Positions 1 to 6,630 of a stretch of DNA of 7,204 nt are shown piece after piece. Position 1 is the stretch's first letter. The number at the start of each line of letters is the position of its first letter. Under the pieces are notes generated by a model that saw nothing but the letters and a program-made list of their open reading frames with translations, ran no database searches and was not told where the DNA came from. Origin of the DNA: an uncultured Prevotella sp. Lineage in GTDB: Bacteria > Bacteroidota > Bacteroidia > Bacteroidales > Bacteroidaceae. The position numbers were made by a program, and so were the translations under genes. The stretch spans positions 1 through 7,204 of the forward strand of contig OMVH01000166.1 of NCBI GenBank assembly GCA_900314365.1, given 5' to 3'.

Positions 1-1246
1 CAAGCAGATGAGCGAACCAACCGCGGAATTTCTGCCAAGGAGTGCGCCAACGATCCCATCTCTCTTCTGTGAGCACAAAACTTTTCGACTTGTCTAAGTC
101 GAAGAGCCGGTCTAGCTCTTTCGTGGTACAGGAGTCAATGATAACGGCATTCTCTTCGTAGTCCCAACTGAGACTGCGGGCGTTGAGATTGGCACTGCCC
201 ACCGTACAGAACTGTCCATCTACCATGATTACCTTAGTGTGATGGAATCCAGGCTCATACATCCACACTGTTGCTCCTCGCTTCATCAACTTATGGGCAT
301 TGTAGAAGCCGCAGTCCGGCGTCAGTGGAATATCACTGTGCGTGGAAAGCATGATGTCTACCTTCACACCGCGTTGCAGAGCTTTTCTCAGCGCCTTCTT
401 GATGCCATGATTAAGCGTGAAATAAGGATTAATGATTCGGATGCTGTCGCGCGCCGCATTGATGGCACCGACATAGAACTGCCGGATTATCTTATTCGAC
501 ACATGTGGCTCACGGTTGATGATGCCCACCATCTTGTGTCCACGGGTAGCCGTGGTGTCGGGCTTCAGTCCGGTGAACCATCCACGGCTCTTATATCCTC
601 TGAAGTATTTGGCCCCACTGACATTCTGACCGCTCACTTTGTTCCACATCTTGAGGAATATGGCCTGGAGCGTGTTGACAGCACTGCCCTCTATGCGGCA
701 ATGCATGTCGTGCCATGAGCCCACCTGCTTCGTTCCCTTGATGTAATAGTCGGCCACGTTCATGCCGCCGGTATAAGCAATCTCGCCATCGATGACGACT
801 ATCTTGCGATGATCGCGGGAGAAGACATGATTGATATACGGAAAGATAATGGGATCGAATTTGTAAATCTCCACTCCGCTCGCCCTAATAGAATCGAGAT
901 GATAACGCTTCAGCGGCCTGTTGTTCGACGAATTGCCGAAGGCATCGAAGATGGCTCTCACCTCAACCCCATGCTTAGCCTTGTCCATAAGAAGTTCGAA
1001 GAGGCAGCGGGCAATGGAGTCGTTGCGGAAATTGAAATATTCAAGATGGATGCTGCTGCGCGCTTGCCGGACGGCAGCAAAGAGGTCGTCAAACTTCGCC
1101 TGCCCATTTGTAAGCAAAGTGACGGAATTGTCATGGCTGAAGGTCACGCCGTCCTTACGCAGAAGACTGACCAATGTGCTGTCGGCCCTCTGCGCACTGC
1201 AAAGGGCACTCACCATGAGCATCAGGGATAAAAGGAGTCTCTTCAA
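1..1246 (-). CDS. cls: Cardiolipin synthase-like phospholipase D family protein, 3' end cut by window
   Basis: Two HxKxxxxD (HKD) motifs identify a phospholipase D superfamily enzyme. They are HRKIVVID (residues about 146-153), followed by a GGMN turn, and HTKVIMVD (about 336-343), followed by GSANLNARS. That spacing and the GSAN(L)N context fit cardiolipin synthases, which join two phosphatidylglycerols into cardiolipin plus glycerol at the membrane. About 415 codons are visible. The last ones read RWRTPWQKFRGWFAHLL, like the usual Cls C-terminus, so only a few residues should be missing. I chose the TTG at 1246 because it gives MKRLLLSLMLMVSALCSA, a good signal peptide with a basic start; the ATGs at 1222 and 1216 would remove the basic residues. 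The two N-terminal membrane helices of classical Cls are absent. It lies 26 nt downstream of kdsD, probably co-transcribed. A secreted or periplasmic phospholipase D with other substrates cannot be excluded. Confidence 0.88.
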   Translation of the reverse strand, partial: MKRLLLSLMLMVSALCSAQRADSTLVSLLRKDGVTFSHDNSVTLLTNGQAKFDDLFAAVRQARSSIHLEYFNFRNDSIARCLFELLMDKAKHGVEVRAIFDAFGNSSNNRPLKRYHLDSIRASGVEIYKFDPIIFPYINHVFSRDHRKIVVIDGEIAYTGGMNVADYYIKGTKQVGSWHDMHCRIEGSAVNTLQAIFLKMWNKVSGQNVSGAKYFRGYKSRGWFTGLKPDTTATRGHKMVGIINREPHVSNKIIRQFYVGAINAARDSIRIINPYFTLNHGIKKALRKALQRGVKVDIMLSTHSDIPLTPDCGFYNAHKLMKRGATVWMYEPGFHHTKVIMVDGQFCTVGSANLNARSLSWDYEENAVIIDSCTTKELDRLFDLDKSKSFVLTEERWDRWRTPWQKFRGWFAHLL

Positions 1247-1272
1247 ATCGAAATCGAGTAGTTCTCGTAAAG

Positions 1273-2247
1273 CTAAATCATGCAGGAATAATGGTCGACG
1301 ACACCGAGCAAATGGTTTTCCTTGTCAACCACAAGGACAGTGTGAATTTTGAACCTGTTCATGATATGCTGTATCTCTGTTACTTTTGTGTTGGGTAAGA
1401 CCGTTTTCGGACAACGTGTCATGATGTCGCTCACGGTGTGGTCGAAGAAGGATGCCTGCCAGCGTTCCATTGCACGGCGTATGTCGCCGTCGGTGATGAG
1501 TCCGGCCACCTTGCCATCCTCCAACGAAACAGCAAGCCCAAGCTTCCCTTTACTCACATGAATGATGGCCTCACCAAGGTGCATGTCCTGTGGAATCACC
1601 GGCAGATCATCGGTACGCATCACGTCCTCAGCAGTTGTCAGCAGACGTTTACCGAGCTCGCCACCGGGATGGAACTGGGCAAAGTCCTTAGGCTTGAACT
1701 CTCTCACTTGCATTAAGGCTACAGCAAGGGCGTCGCCCATAGCCAGGGCCGCAGTGGTGCTGCTGGTTGGTGCCAGGTTAAGGGGACAGGCCTCCTTCTT
1801 CACCTTCACAGTGATATGTATGGTAGAGTATTTGGCAAGCAAGGATGCCGGATTTCCACTCATGGCGATGATGGGCACCTTCATATGGAGCACCATGGGC
1901 AAAAACCGGAGCAGCTCATCGGTCTGACCGCTGTTGCTCAGTGCAAGCACCACATCATCAGAAGTCATCACACCAAGGTCGCCGTGGTAGACATCAAGGG
2001 GATTGATGAAGAAAGCCGGTGTGCCAGTCGATGACAGCGTGGCTGCTATCTTTGCTCCCACGTTACCACTCTTGCCGACTCCCGTCACTATGACTTTGCC
2101 TTTACACTCATAAATCATGGCGACAGCCTTATCGAAACTGTCGTCCATCTGTGGAATCAACTCCAGCACGGCCTGTGCTTCATCGCGCAGACACTGAGCT
2201 CCCCATTCCCTTACATGAGAGAGCCGTTCTCTGATTTTGTCGTTCAT
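1273..2247 (-). CDS. kdsD: D-arabinose-5-phosphate isomerase (KdsD/KpsF)
   Basis: This enzyme interconverts D-ribulose 5-phosphate and D-arabinose 5-phosphate, the first committed step of KDO synthesis in the cytoplasm. An N-terminal SIS sugar-isomerase domain (about residues 30-180) contains GVGKSG, STGTPAFF, HGDLG, SNSGQT and PLNLAPTSSTT. FHPGGELGKRLL then leads into two CBS domains (about 208-265 and 272-324), which in this family may sense a ligand. The 324-residue length is close to the E. coli enzyme (about 328). I chose the ATG at 2247 over an in-frame TTG at 2262. With this start the residues I recall as catalytic in E. coli KdsD (K59, E111, E152, H193, plus H88) fall at the same numbers here. 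It starts 49 nt after the kdsA stop, and KdsA uses its product, so an operon is likely. The KdsD and capsule-type KpsF paralogues cannot be separated from sequence alone, but the kdsA neighbour favours KdsD. Confidence 0.95.
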   Translation of the reverse strand: MNDKIRERLSHVREWGAQCLRDEAQAVLELIPQMDDSFDKAVAMIYECKGKVIVTGVGKSGNVGAKIAATLSSTGTPAFFINPLDVYHGDLGVMTSDDVVLALSNSGQTDELLRFLPMVLHMKVPIIAMSGNPASLLAKYSTIHITVKVKKEACPLNLAPTSSTTAALAMGDALAVALMQVREFKPKDFAQFHPGGELGKRLLTTAEDVMRTDDLPVIPQDMHLGEAIIHVSKGKLGLAVSLEDGKVAGLITDGDIRRAMERWQASFFDHTVSDIMTRCPKTVLPNTKVTEIQHIMNRFKIHTVLVVDKENHLLGVVDHYSCMI

Positions 2248-2296
2248 CTTAGCGTTATGCAATATGAAGATAGGCCCAAGGCACCGGTATGCGATG

Positions 2297-3067
2297 TCAG
2301 GCGAGAATATTCTTGATTAGATCTTCCAGCCGTTCAAGCTGCAGCATATTGGGGCCGTCGCTGAGTGCTTGGTCGGGATTGGGATGCACTTCGAAGAAAT
2401 AACCCGTAGCGCCAAAAGCCTTGGCAGCCAAAGCCATGGAAGGCACAAATCGGCGGTCACCCCCTGTAGAGCCATTAGCGGCTCCGGGACGTTGCACAGA
2501 GTGGGTACAGTCCATGATGACAGTGGGTACAATCTCCTTCATGTCGGGAATATTACGGAAGTCCACCACGAGATTGTTGTATCCGAAGCAGTTCCCGCGC
2601 TCCGTCAGCCATACTTCCTGTGCACCGGCATCAAGGGCTTTCTCTACGGGATAGCGCATATCGCGCCCACTAAGGAACTGTGCTTTCTTGATGTTTACAA
2701 TGCGTCCTGTACGGGCAGCAGCCACGAGCAGGTCGGTCTGCCGACAAAGGAAAGCGGGAATCTGCAGCACATCGCAGACTTCGCCAGCCAGCTTTGCCTG
2801 CCAGCTCTCATGAATATCGGTGAGTACTCGCAGACCATATCGGTCACGAATATCAGCAAGCATCTGTAAGCCCTTGTCGATGCCGGGGCCACGGAAGGAG
2901 TGGATGGAAGTTCGGTTGGCTTTGTCGAAAGAAGCCTTGAAAATGATGTCAAGTCCTAAACGGGCATTGATACCCACAAGGGTCTCTGCGACCGTATTGA
3001 GCAAGCTCTGCGACTCAATGACGCAGGGACCTGCAATAAAAACTGGCTGCTTATTCACTGGATTCAT
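2297..3067 (-). CDS. kdsA: 3-deoxy-D-manno-octulosonate 8-phosphate synthase, metal-dependent type
   Basis: The enzyme condenses phosphoenolpyruvate with D-arabinose 5-phosphate to give KDO-8-phosphate, a precursor of the lipopolysaccharide inner core, in the cytoplasm. The 256-residue protein is a single TIM-barrel domain of the DAHP synthase/KdsA superfamily. Landmarks are IAGPCVIES (11-19), KASFDKANRTS (44-54), SFRGPG (57-62), PAFLCRQTDLL (104-114), NIKKAQFL (125-132), TERGNCFGYNNLVVDF (155-170) and DCTHSVQ (186-192). Cys15, His189, Glu226 and Asp237 align with the metal ligands of the metal-dependent class (Aquifex aeolicus type), whereas E. coli KdsA has Asn at the Cys position. The C-terminal tail is shorter than in E. 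coli (284 residues). The gene has its own promoter close upstream and is followed by kdsD. The ATG at 3067 is the default start; an in-frame GTG at 3058 (Val4) is a reasonable alternative because the promoter lies only 5 nt before the ATG. Confidence 0.96.
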   Translation of the reverse strand: MNPVNKQPVFIAGPCVIESQSLLNTVAETLVGINARLGLDIIFKASFDKANRTSIHSFRGPGIDKGLQMLADIRDRYGLRVLTDIHESWQAKLAGEVCDVLQIPAFLCRQTDLLVAAARTGRIVNIKKAQFLSGRDMRYPVEKALDAGAQEVWLTERGNCFGYNNLVVDFRNIPDMKEIVPTVIMDCTHSVQRPGAANGSTGGDRRFVPSMALAAKAFGATGYFFEVHPNPDQALSDGPNMLQLERLEDLIKNILA

Positions 3068-3072
3068 CTCTG

Positions 3073-3103
3073 CAAAGTTAAGTAAAATCAGTATTGAAAC
3101 AAA
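3073..3103 (-). promoter_or_regulatory. Bacteroidetes-type promoter of kdsA
   Basis: On the minus strand the -33 element TTTG (3103-3100) is followed by a 19-nt spacer and TAACTTTG (3080-3073), a full match to the Bacteroidetes -7 consensus TAnnTTTG. Only 5 nt (CAGAG) separate it from the kdsA ATG, so the transcript should begin at or within a few bases of the start codon. It could uncouple kdsA-kdsD-cls from the upstream rny-patatin cluster. Confidence 0.75.
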
Positions 3104-3143
3104 GTAATTAACAGATATTTACCATCACTGCTTGACCTCTTCC

Positions 3144-3159
3144 GTTATCGCGCGACAAC
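3144..3159 (-). other. Small hairpin after the patatin gene
   Basis: The minus-strand RNA GTTGTC-GCGC-GATAAC forms six pairs (one G-U) around a GCGC loop, 14 nt after the patatin stop codon. No T-tract follows (the next bases are GGAAGAGG), so it is not a classical intrinsic terminator. It could protect a 3' end or be chance. It sits in the 106-nt spacer before kdsA, upstream of the kdsA promoter. Confidence 0.3.
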
Positions 3160-3173
3160 TCCATGGGATAATG

Positions 3174-4070
3174 TCAAAAGAGTGTACGCTCAGAAAGGAA
3201 CTTGTCAAGCGCACTGTTCATCTTCGTCTCACCAATCTTACGGATGTATGAGTATTTGTTGTAATCATTACCACCATAGCGTCTCATAGGAATCTCCACG
3301 CCGATGTCGGGTGGTGTGATGACAGCCGCCCGCCTGGCATTATGCCAAATGGAGATAGAGAGCGTACGATTAATGAGCGAATAGTAGTTCAAGGTCGGGT
3401 CTACCCCCTCTGGCATGAGCTTGCTTAAAAGTGACAGCACTTTGTTGTTGCGTAGCTGCATCTGCTCGGCCAACTGACTGCGCAGGTAGGTGCCTTCATA
3501 GTCGTGACCGCTCACGTTCACACCCACAAGCAAATCCTGCTTTGAGCGTCTCACCCTGTTGAGTGGATAAGGATTCGTGATACCACCGTCGATGAGAATG
3601 CGGCCGCCCTTCTTCACTGGCTTGAAGAATACGGGTTCAGAGATGGAAGCTCTGATGGCACCCCAAAGGCTACCCTTCGTGAAAGTCACCTCGCGTCCGC
3701 TCACCCAGTCTGTAGCGACAGCACAATAAGGGATAGGCAAATCCTCTATATTGCAGTCGGGAACAATCTTCTTCAGTTCTTCTATGATGCGAACGCCTTT
3801 GATGAAGTGGTTGTAGCTCAGCGAGAAATCGGTCAACTCCCTGACCTTCTTCCGGTCGATGCTTTCCATCCACCTCTTATAGTCGTCAAGATGACCGCTT
3901 GCAAAGATGCCACCGACAAGAGCTCCCATCGACGTTCCTGCCACTGACGTGATATTATAGCCGTGAGCCAGCAGAGAGTCAATGGCTCCAATATGAGCCA
4001 AGCCCCTGGCTCCCCCACAGGAGAGCACAAGGGCTACGTTCTTTCGTTCTTGCTTGAAGAGACCCAACAT
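3174..4070 (-). CDS. Patatin-like phospholipase (RssA/NTE family)
   Basis: This is a predicted serine lipid acyl hydrolase with a Ser-Asp dyad. The patatin domain opens with VLSCGGARGLAHIGA (about residues 15-29), giving the glycine/arginine oxyanion-hole motif. The nucleophile motif GTSMG (45-49) puts the catalytic serine at Ser47, and IDGG (160-163) supplies Asp161. The domain runs to about residue 190. The remaining hundred or so residues are a family-typical helical tail that I cannot assign. Total length is 298 residues. No signal peptide is seen, so it should act in the cytoplasm or at the inner face of the membrane, probably on phospholipids or lysophospholipids; the substrate cannot be read from sequence. 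It begins 30 nt after the rny stop codon and is likely read from the same message. The start is a clear ATG, and all catalytic residues are intact. Confidence 0.9.
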   Translation of the reverse strand: MLGLFKQERKNVALVLSCGGARGLAHIGAIDSLLAHGYNITSVAGTSMGALVGGIFASGHLDDYKRWMESIDRKKVRELTDFSLSYNHFIKGVRIIEELKKIVPDCNIEDLPIPYCAVATDWVSGREVTFTKGSLWGAIRASISEPVFFKPVKKGGRILIDGGITNPYPLNRVRRSKQDLLVGVNVSGHDYEGTYLRSQLAEQMQLRNNKVLSLLSKLMPEGVDPTLNYYSLINRTLSISIWHNARRAAVITPPDIGVEIPMRRYGGNDYNKYSYIRKIGETKMNSALDKFLSERTLF

Positions 4071-4100
4071 AAGTCACTACCGATGGGCAAGCTTCGTCCG

Positions 4101-5636
4101 TTACTTGGCGTATGCCACAGAACGAGTCTCGCGGATTACCGTAATCTTCACCTGTCCGGGGTAAGTCATCTCATTCTGAATCTTGGTGGCTATCTCTTCA
4201 GAAAGCTTTGTGCTCTCCTCATCGCTCATCTTGTCGGCACCGACAATAACACGGAGCTCACGTCCGGCCTGGATGGCATAGGTCTTGGTAACACCGGGAT
4301 AGCTGAGAGCTATGGCCTCAAGATCCTTCAGTCGTTTGATATAAGCTTCAACAATCTCGCGACGGGCACCCGGACGGGCTCCACTGATGGCATCGCAGAC
4401 CTGCACGATGGGAGCGAGCAAAGTGGTCATCTCCACCTCATCGTGGTGTGCAGCAATAGCATTGACAATGTCGGGCTTCTCCTTATATTTCTCTGCTATC
4501 TTTGCTCCATAGAGTGCATGCGGCAGTTCGGTCTCTTCATCGGGCACCTTACCGATATCGTGAAGGAGGCCTGCGCGCTTGGCTTTCTTCGGGTTCAGTC
4601 CCAGCTCTGCTGCCATGACAGCACAGAGGTTGGCTGTCTCGCGAGCGTGCTGTAACAGGTTCTGACCGTAGCTGGAACGATACTTCATCTTACCAACGAT
4701 GCGCACAAGCTCGGGATGCAGACCATGAATACCAAGGTCGATGACGGTGCGCTTTCCGGTTTCGACGATTTCGTTGTCGAGTTGTTTTTTCACTTTACCC
4801 ACAACTTCCTCAATGCGGGCGGGGTGGATGCGGCCATCAGCCACTAACTGGTGAAGAGCCAGTCTGCACACCTCACGGCGAATGGGGTCAAAAGCTGAGA
4901 TGACAATGGCCTCTGGAGTATCGTCAACGACTATCTCTACACCGCAAGCAGCCTCCAAGGCACGGATGTTGCGCCCTTCGCGACCAATAATTCGTCCCTT
5001 TACCTCGTCATTGTCTATATGGAAGACACTCACGGAGTTCTCAATGGCAGTCTCTGTGGCCACACGCTGAATAGTCTGAATAACAATCTTTTTCGCTTGT
5101 TGGTTAGCATTAAGTTTAGCCTCGTCCATGATTTCGTTGACGTAGCTTGCAGCGTCGAGCTTTGCTTGGTCTTTCAGGCTTTCCACCAGGCGGGCCTTGG
5201 CTTCCTCAGCACTCAATCCTGAGAGTTCTTCCAGCTTCGACTGCTCTTGCTTCTGCATTTTCTCAAGTTCTGTCTGCTTCACTTGCAGAAGCTTCTTCTC
5301 GTTGTCAATGCGCTGTTGCTGCTGATCAACCTCCATCTTGCGACGGCCAATCTCTTCCTGTCGCTGGTTGAGACTTATCTCGCGCTGCTTGAGCCTGTTC
5401 TCGCTCTGCTGTATCTTCTGCGAGCGCAACTGCACTTCCTTTTCCAGTTCACTCTTCTTATTAATGAACTTCTCGCGAACCTCAAGTAGTTTTTTCTCCT
5501 TAACCACATCGGCAGCCTTTTCAGCATCGGCTACCATCTGATTATATTTGCCTGTTATCACATATCGGAACACAAAATATCCCGCCAATCCGCCCACAAT
5601 GAGCGCGACTGCTATTGCTATGATTGTTAGAACCAT
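4101..5636 (-). CDS. rny: Ribonuclease Y
   Basis: RNase Y is a membrane-anchored endoribonuclease that initiates mRNA decay. All family domains appear in order in 511 residues (B. subtilis protein about 520). An N-terminal transmembrane helix spans about residues 3-24. A long charged Lys/Glu/Gln-rich coiled coil covers about 30-150. The KH RNA-binding domain contains GRIIGREGRNIRALE (214-228). The HD metal-dependent phosphohydrolase domain has His330, the HD pair His359-Asp360 in LLHDIGK, His397-His398 and Asp415. The C-terminal region ends near VRETRSVAYAK-type sequence (IRETRSVAYAK here). The ATG at 5636 is favoured because the membrane helix starts immediately after it. A 106-nt spacer with a strong RNA stem separates it from zapA; no TTTG/TAnnTTTG promoter is seen there, so rny is probably transcribed from the promoter at 6360-6391. 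Confidence 0.98.
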   Translation of the reverse strand: MVLTIIAIAVALIVGGLAGYFVFRYVITGKYNQMVADAEKAADVVKEKKLLEVREKFINKKSELEKEVQLRSQKIQQSENRLKQREISLNQRQEEIGRRKMEVDQQQQRIDNEKKLLQVKQTELEKMQKQEQSKLEELSGLSAEEAKARLVESLKDQAKLDAASYVNEIMDEAKLNANQQAKKIVIQTIQRVATETAIENSVSVFHIDNDEVKGRIIGREGRNIRALEAACGVEIVVDDTPEAIVISAFDPIRREVCRLALHQLVADGRIHPARIEEVVGKVKKQLDNEIVETGKRTVIDLGIHGLHPELVRIVGKMKYRSSYGQNLLQHARETANLCAVMAAELGLNPKKAKRAGLLHDIGKVPDEETELPHALYGAKIAEKYKEKPDIVNAIAAHHDEVEMTTLLAPIVQVCDAISGARPGARREIVEAYIKRLKDLEAIALSYPGVTKTYAIQAGRELRVIVGADKMSDEESTKLSEEIATKIQNEMTYPGQVKITVIRETRSVAYAK

Positions 5637-5661
5637 TACTTATTAGTTATATAGTTAAATT

Positions 5662-5742
5662 TCTCTGTTCACCATGCATTATTCGGCATAGAGCGCGTGT
5701 TCCAGCCGACATGCTGCCTGAGAGAATAAAAGTGAACGGAGA
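5662..5742 (-). ncRNA. Candidate structured RNA in the zapA-rny spacer, possibly 6S-like
   Basis: The minus-strand RNA folds into one long rod. The closing stem pairs TCTCCGTTCAC (5742-5732) with GTGAACAGAGA (5672-5662), with 10 of 11 positions paired. An asymmetric open bubble follows, with 17 nt (5731-5715) on the 5' side and 3 nt on the other. Then come GCAT/ATGC (5714-5711 with 5679-5676), TCGGC/GCCGA (5709-5705 with 5687-5683) and a 17-nt loop. A long stem with a large central bubble is the general plan of 6S RNA. In gammaproteobacteria the 6S gene ssrS lies directly beside zapA, as this element does. At about 81 nt it is shorter than usual 6S RNA (about 150-200 nt). No clear promoter or terminator of its own is visible, so it may be cut from the zapA-rny message or be a cis-acting mRNA element. 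The fold is seen; the 6S identity is inferred. Confidence 0.45.
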
Positions 5743-6036
5743 CTATTTGATGGCTTCCTCGATTTCAGAAGTCAACTTCTCCATCATCTTGGTATAAGGT
5801 TCGGTATCGTTGCGCCCTTTGTTTTTCTCATAAAGCAGGGCTATATCTATCATGGCCATATAGAGGATGTCTTTGTCAGCAGTACGTCCCTTATAGAAGG
5901 AAGCATAGGTGTTTATCTTATCGGTGATAAGCTTTGCAGCCCTCCGATAATATGCCTCCTCGTCACGCGGAACCGTAACGCCGAGCTCCGTGTCGTAGAC
6001 ATTGAGCTTAATTCTTATCGTATCCTTGCCAGTCAT
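5743..6036 (-). CDS. zapA: Cell division protein ZapA
   Basis: ZapA binds FtsZ and bundles its filaments at the division ring. This 97-residue protein has the usual layout of the family. An N-terminal beta-rich head (about residues 6-30: IRIKLNVYDTELGVTVPRDEE) is followed by the YYRRAAKLITDKINTYAS helix, and a C-terminal coiled-coil helix (about 55-97) mediates dimerisation. Length is typical. It starts with ATG 14 nt after the small coiled-coil gene, with a purine-rich AAGGA just upstream, and is followed by the structured spacer and rny. The family is short and divergent, so the call rests on the overall pattern plus the neighbouring rny, a pairing I recall from other Bacteroidetes genomes. 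Confidence 0.88.
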   Translation of the reverse strand: MTGKDTIRIKLNVYDTELGVTVPRDEEAYYRRAAKLITDKINTYASFYKGRTADKDILYMAMIDIALLYEKNKGRNDTEPYTKMMEKLTSEIEEAIK

Positions 6037-6050
6037 CGATCCTTACTTGT

Positions 6051-6341
6051 TCATTCACTCAGTAGCGTAATGCATTTGTTGACATCTCTGATGAGCCCGG
6101 CGATGCGGCTTTTGGCCTTCTCAACATCACCGTCGGTGACCTCAATCATGCGGGCTGTCTTCAATGCCTCATAGTCATTGTGAGCTTGAGTCAACTGCTT
6201 GTCTAACAGCTTGATGCGCTGATCACGCTCATCCACCATTGCATAGAGCTCAGCATTCTCCTTTTTCAGTTCCTGATACTGGAGAATCATCTGCCTCACC
6301 CTTGTGGTGAAAAGCGTTAAGGTTTTCTCATCGTCGCTCAT
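6051..6341 (-). CDS. Small coiled-coil protein, possible ZapB-like division factor
   Basis: This 96-residue protein is almost entirely helical and highly charged. Residues about 12-68 read as a continuous coiled coil (QYQELKKENAELYAMVDERD and onward), and a short C-terminal helix contains GLIRDVNKCITLLSE. It has no catalytic motif, signal peptide or membrane helix. It is the first gene after the promoter at 6360-6391 and lies 14 nt before zapA, so a division-ring partner role comparable to the coiled-coil protein ZapB is plausible, but that is inference from context and shape rather than clear homology. I chose the ATG at 6341. An in-frame TTG at 6362 adds seven residues but lies inside the promoter's TAATTTTG box, so it should not be in the message. 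Confidence 0.82.
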   Translation of the reverse strand: MSDDEKTLTLFTTRVRQMILQYQELKKENAELYAMVDERDQRIKLLDKQLTQAHNDYEALKTARMIEVTDGDVEKAKSRIAGLIRDVNKCITLLSE

Positions 6342-6359
6342 AAAGACTCTTATTTCCTG

Positions 6360-6391
6360 CAAAATTACCTTAATAATTTGACAAAAACAAA
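6360..6391 (-). promoter_or_regulatory. Bacteroidetes-type promoter of the zapA-rny cluster
   Basis: On the minus strand TTTG (6391-6388) is followed by 20 nt and TAATTTTG (6367-6360), matching the TTTG/TAnnTTTG consensus of the Bacteroidetes housekeeping sigma factor. The transcript should start near 6354-6357, giving a leader of about 13-16 nt before the ATG at 6341. It probably drives the small coiled-coil gene, zapA, rny and the patatin gene. Confidence 0.75.
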
Positions 6392-6421
6392 TAATCTACT
6401 CACTTTTTTCGTTGAAAGGGA

Positions 6422-6461
6422 CCATAAAGCTACTTTATGGCATAAAAAGCATGCTTTCATG
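6422..6461. repeat. Two tandem short hairpins
   Basis: The first is CCATAAAG-CTA-CTTTATGG (6422-6440), a perfect 8-bp stem with a 3-nt loop. It is followed at once by CAT-aa-AAAGCATGCTTT-c-ATG (6441-6461), built on a perfect 12-bp palindrome (6446-6457) with outer CAT/ATG pairs. Both units share a CATAAA...TATGG/CATGG framework, so they look like two versions of one repeat unit. They lie about 30 nt upstream of the zapA-cluster promoter. No T-tract makes either a clear terminator. Confidence 0.6.
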
Positions 6462-6630
6462 GGTAAAAGGAAGATTTAGCTTAGGATGACGAGGAGGGAG
6501 TACGCACTGCCATTGTTTTTATAAGAGCGTGACCATGCATCGTATCTTCTTTAACCCATATTGAAATACAGTTGCCTCTAAGATGGGGAAAGAACACAAA
6601 CAGATGTCTTTCAAGTTACTTTGCATTTGG

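Noticed and set aside
239..1352. Plus-strand open frames of 140-159 codons opposite the cardiolipin synthase-like gene
   Set aside because: The minus strand here encodes a continuous protein with both HKD motifs; the plus-strand translations show no recognisable motif and are antisense shadows.
2248..2262. Upstream TTG start for kdsD adding five residues
   Set aside because: The ATG at 2247 is a better start codon, and it makes the catalytic residues coincide with E. coli KdsD numbering.
3963..4655. 230-codon plus-strand frame across the rny and patatin genes
   Set aside because: It lies opposite the conserved RNase Y HD domain and the patatin N-terminus, both of which are certain; the frame is open by codon-bias mirror effect.
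6342..6362. Upstream TTG start for the small coiled-coil gene
   Set aside because: This TTG is part of the TAATTTTG promoter box, so it would not be transcribed from that promoter.
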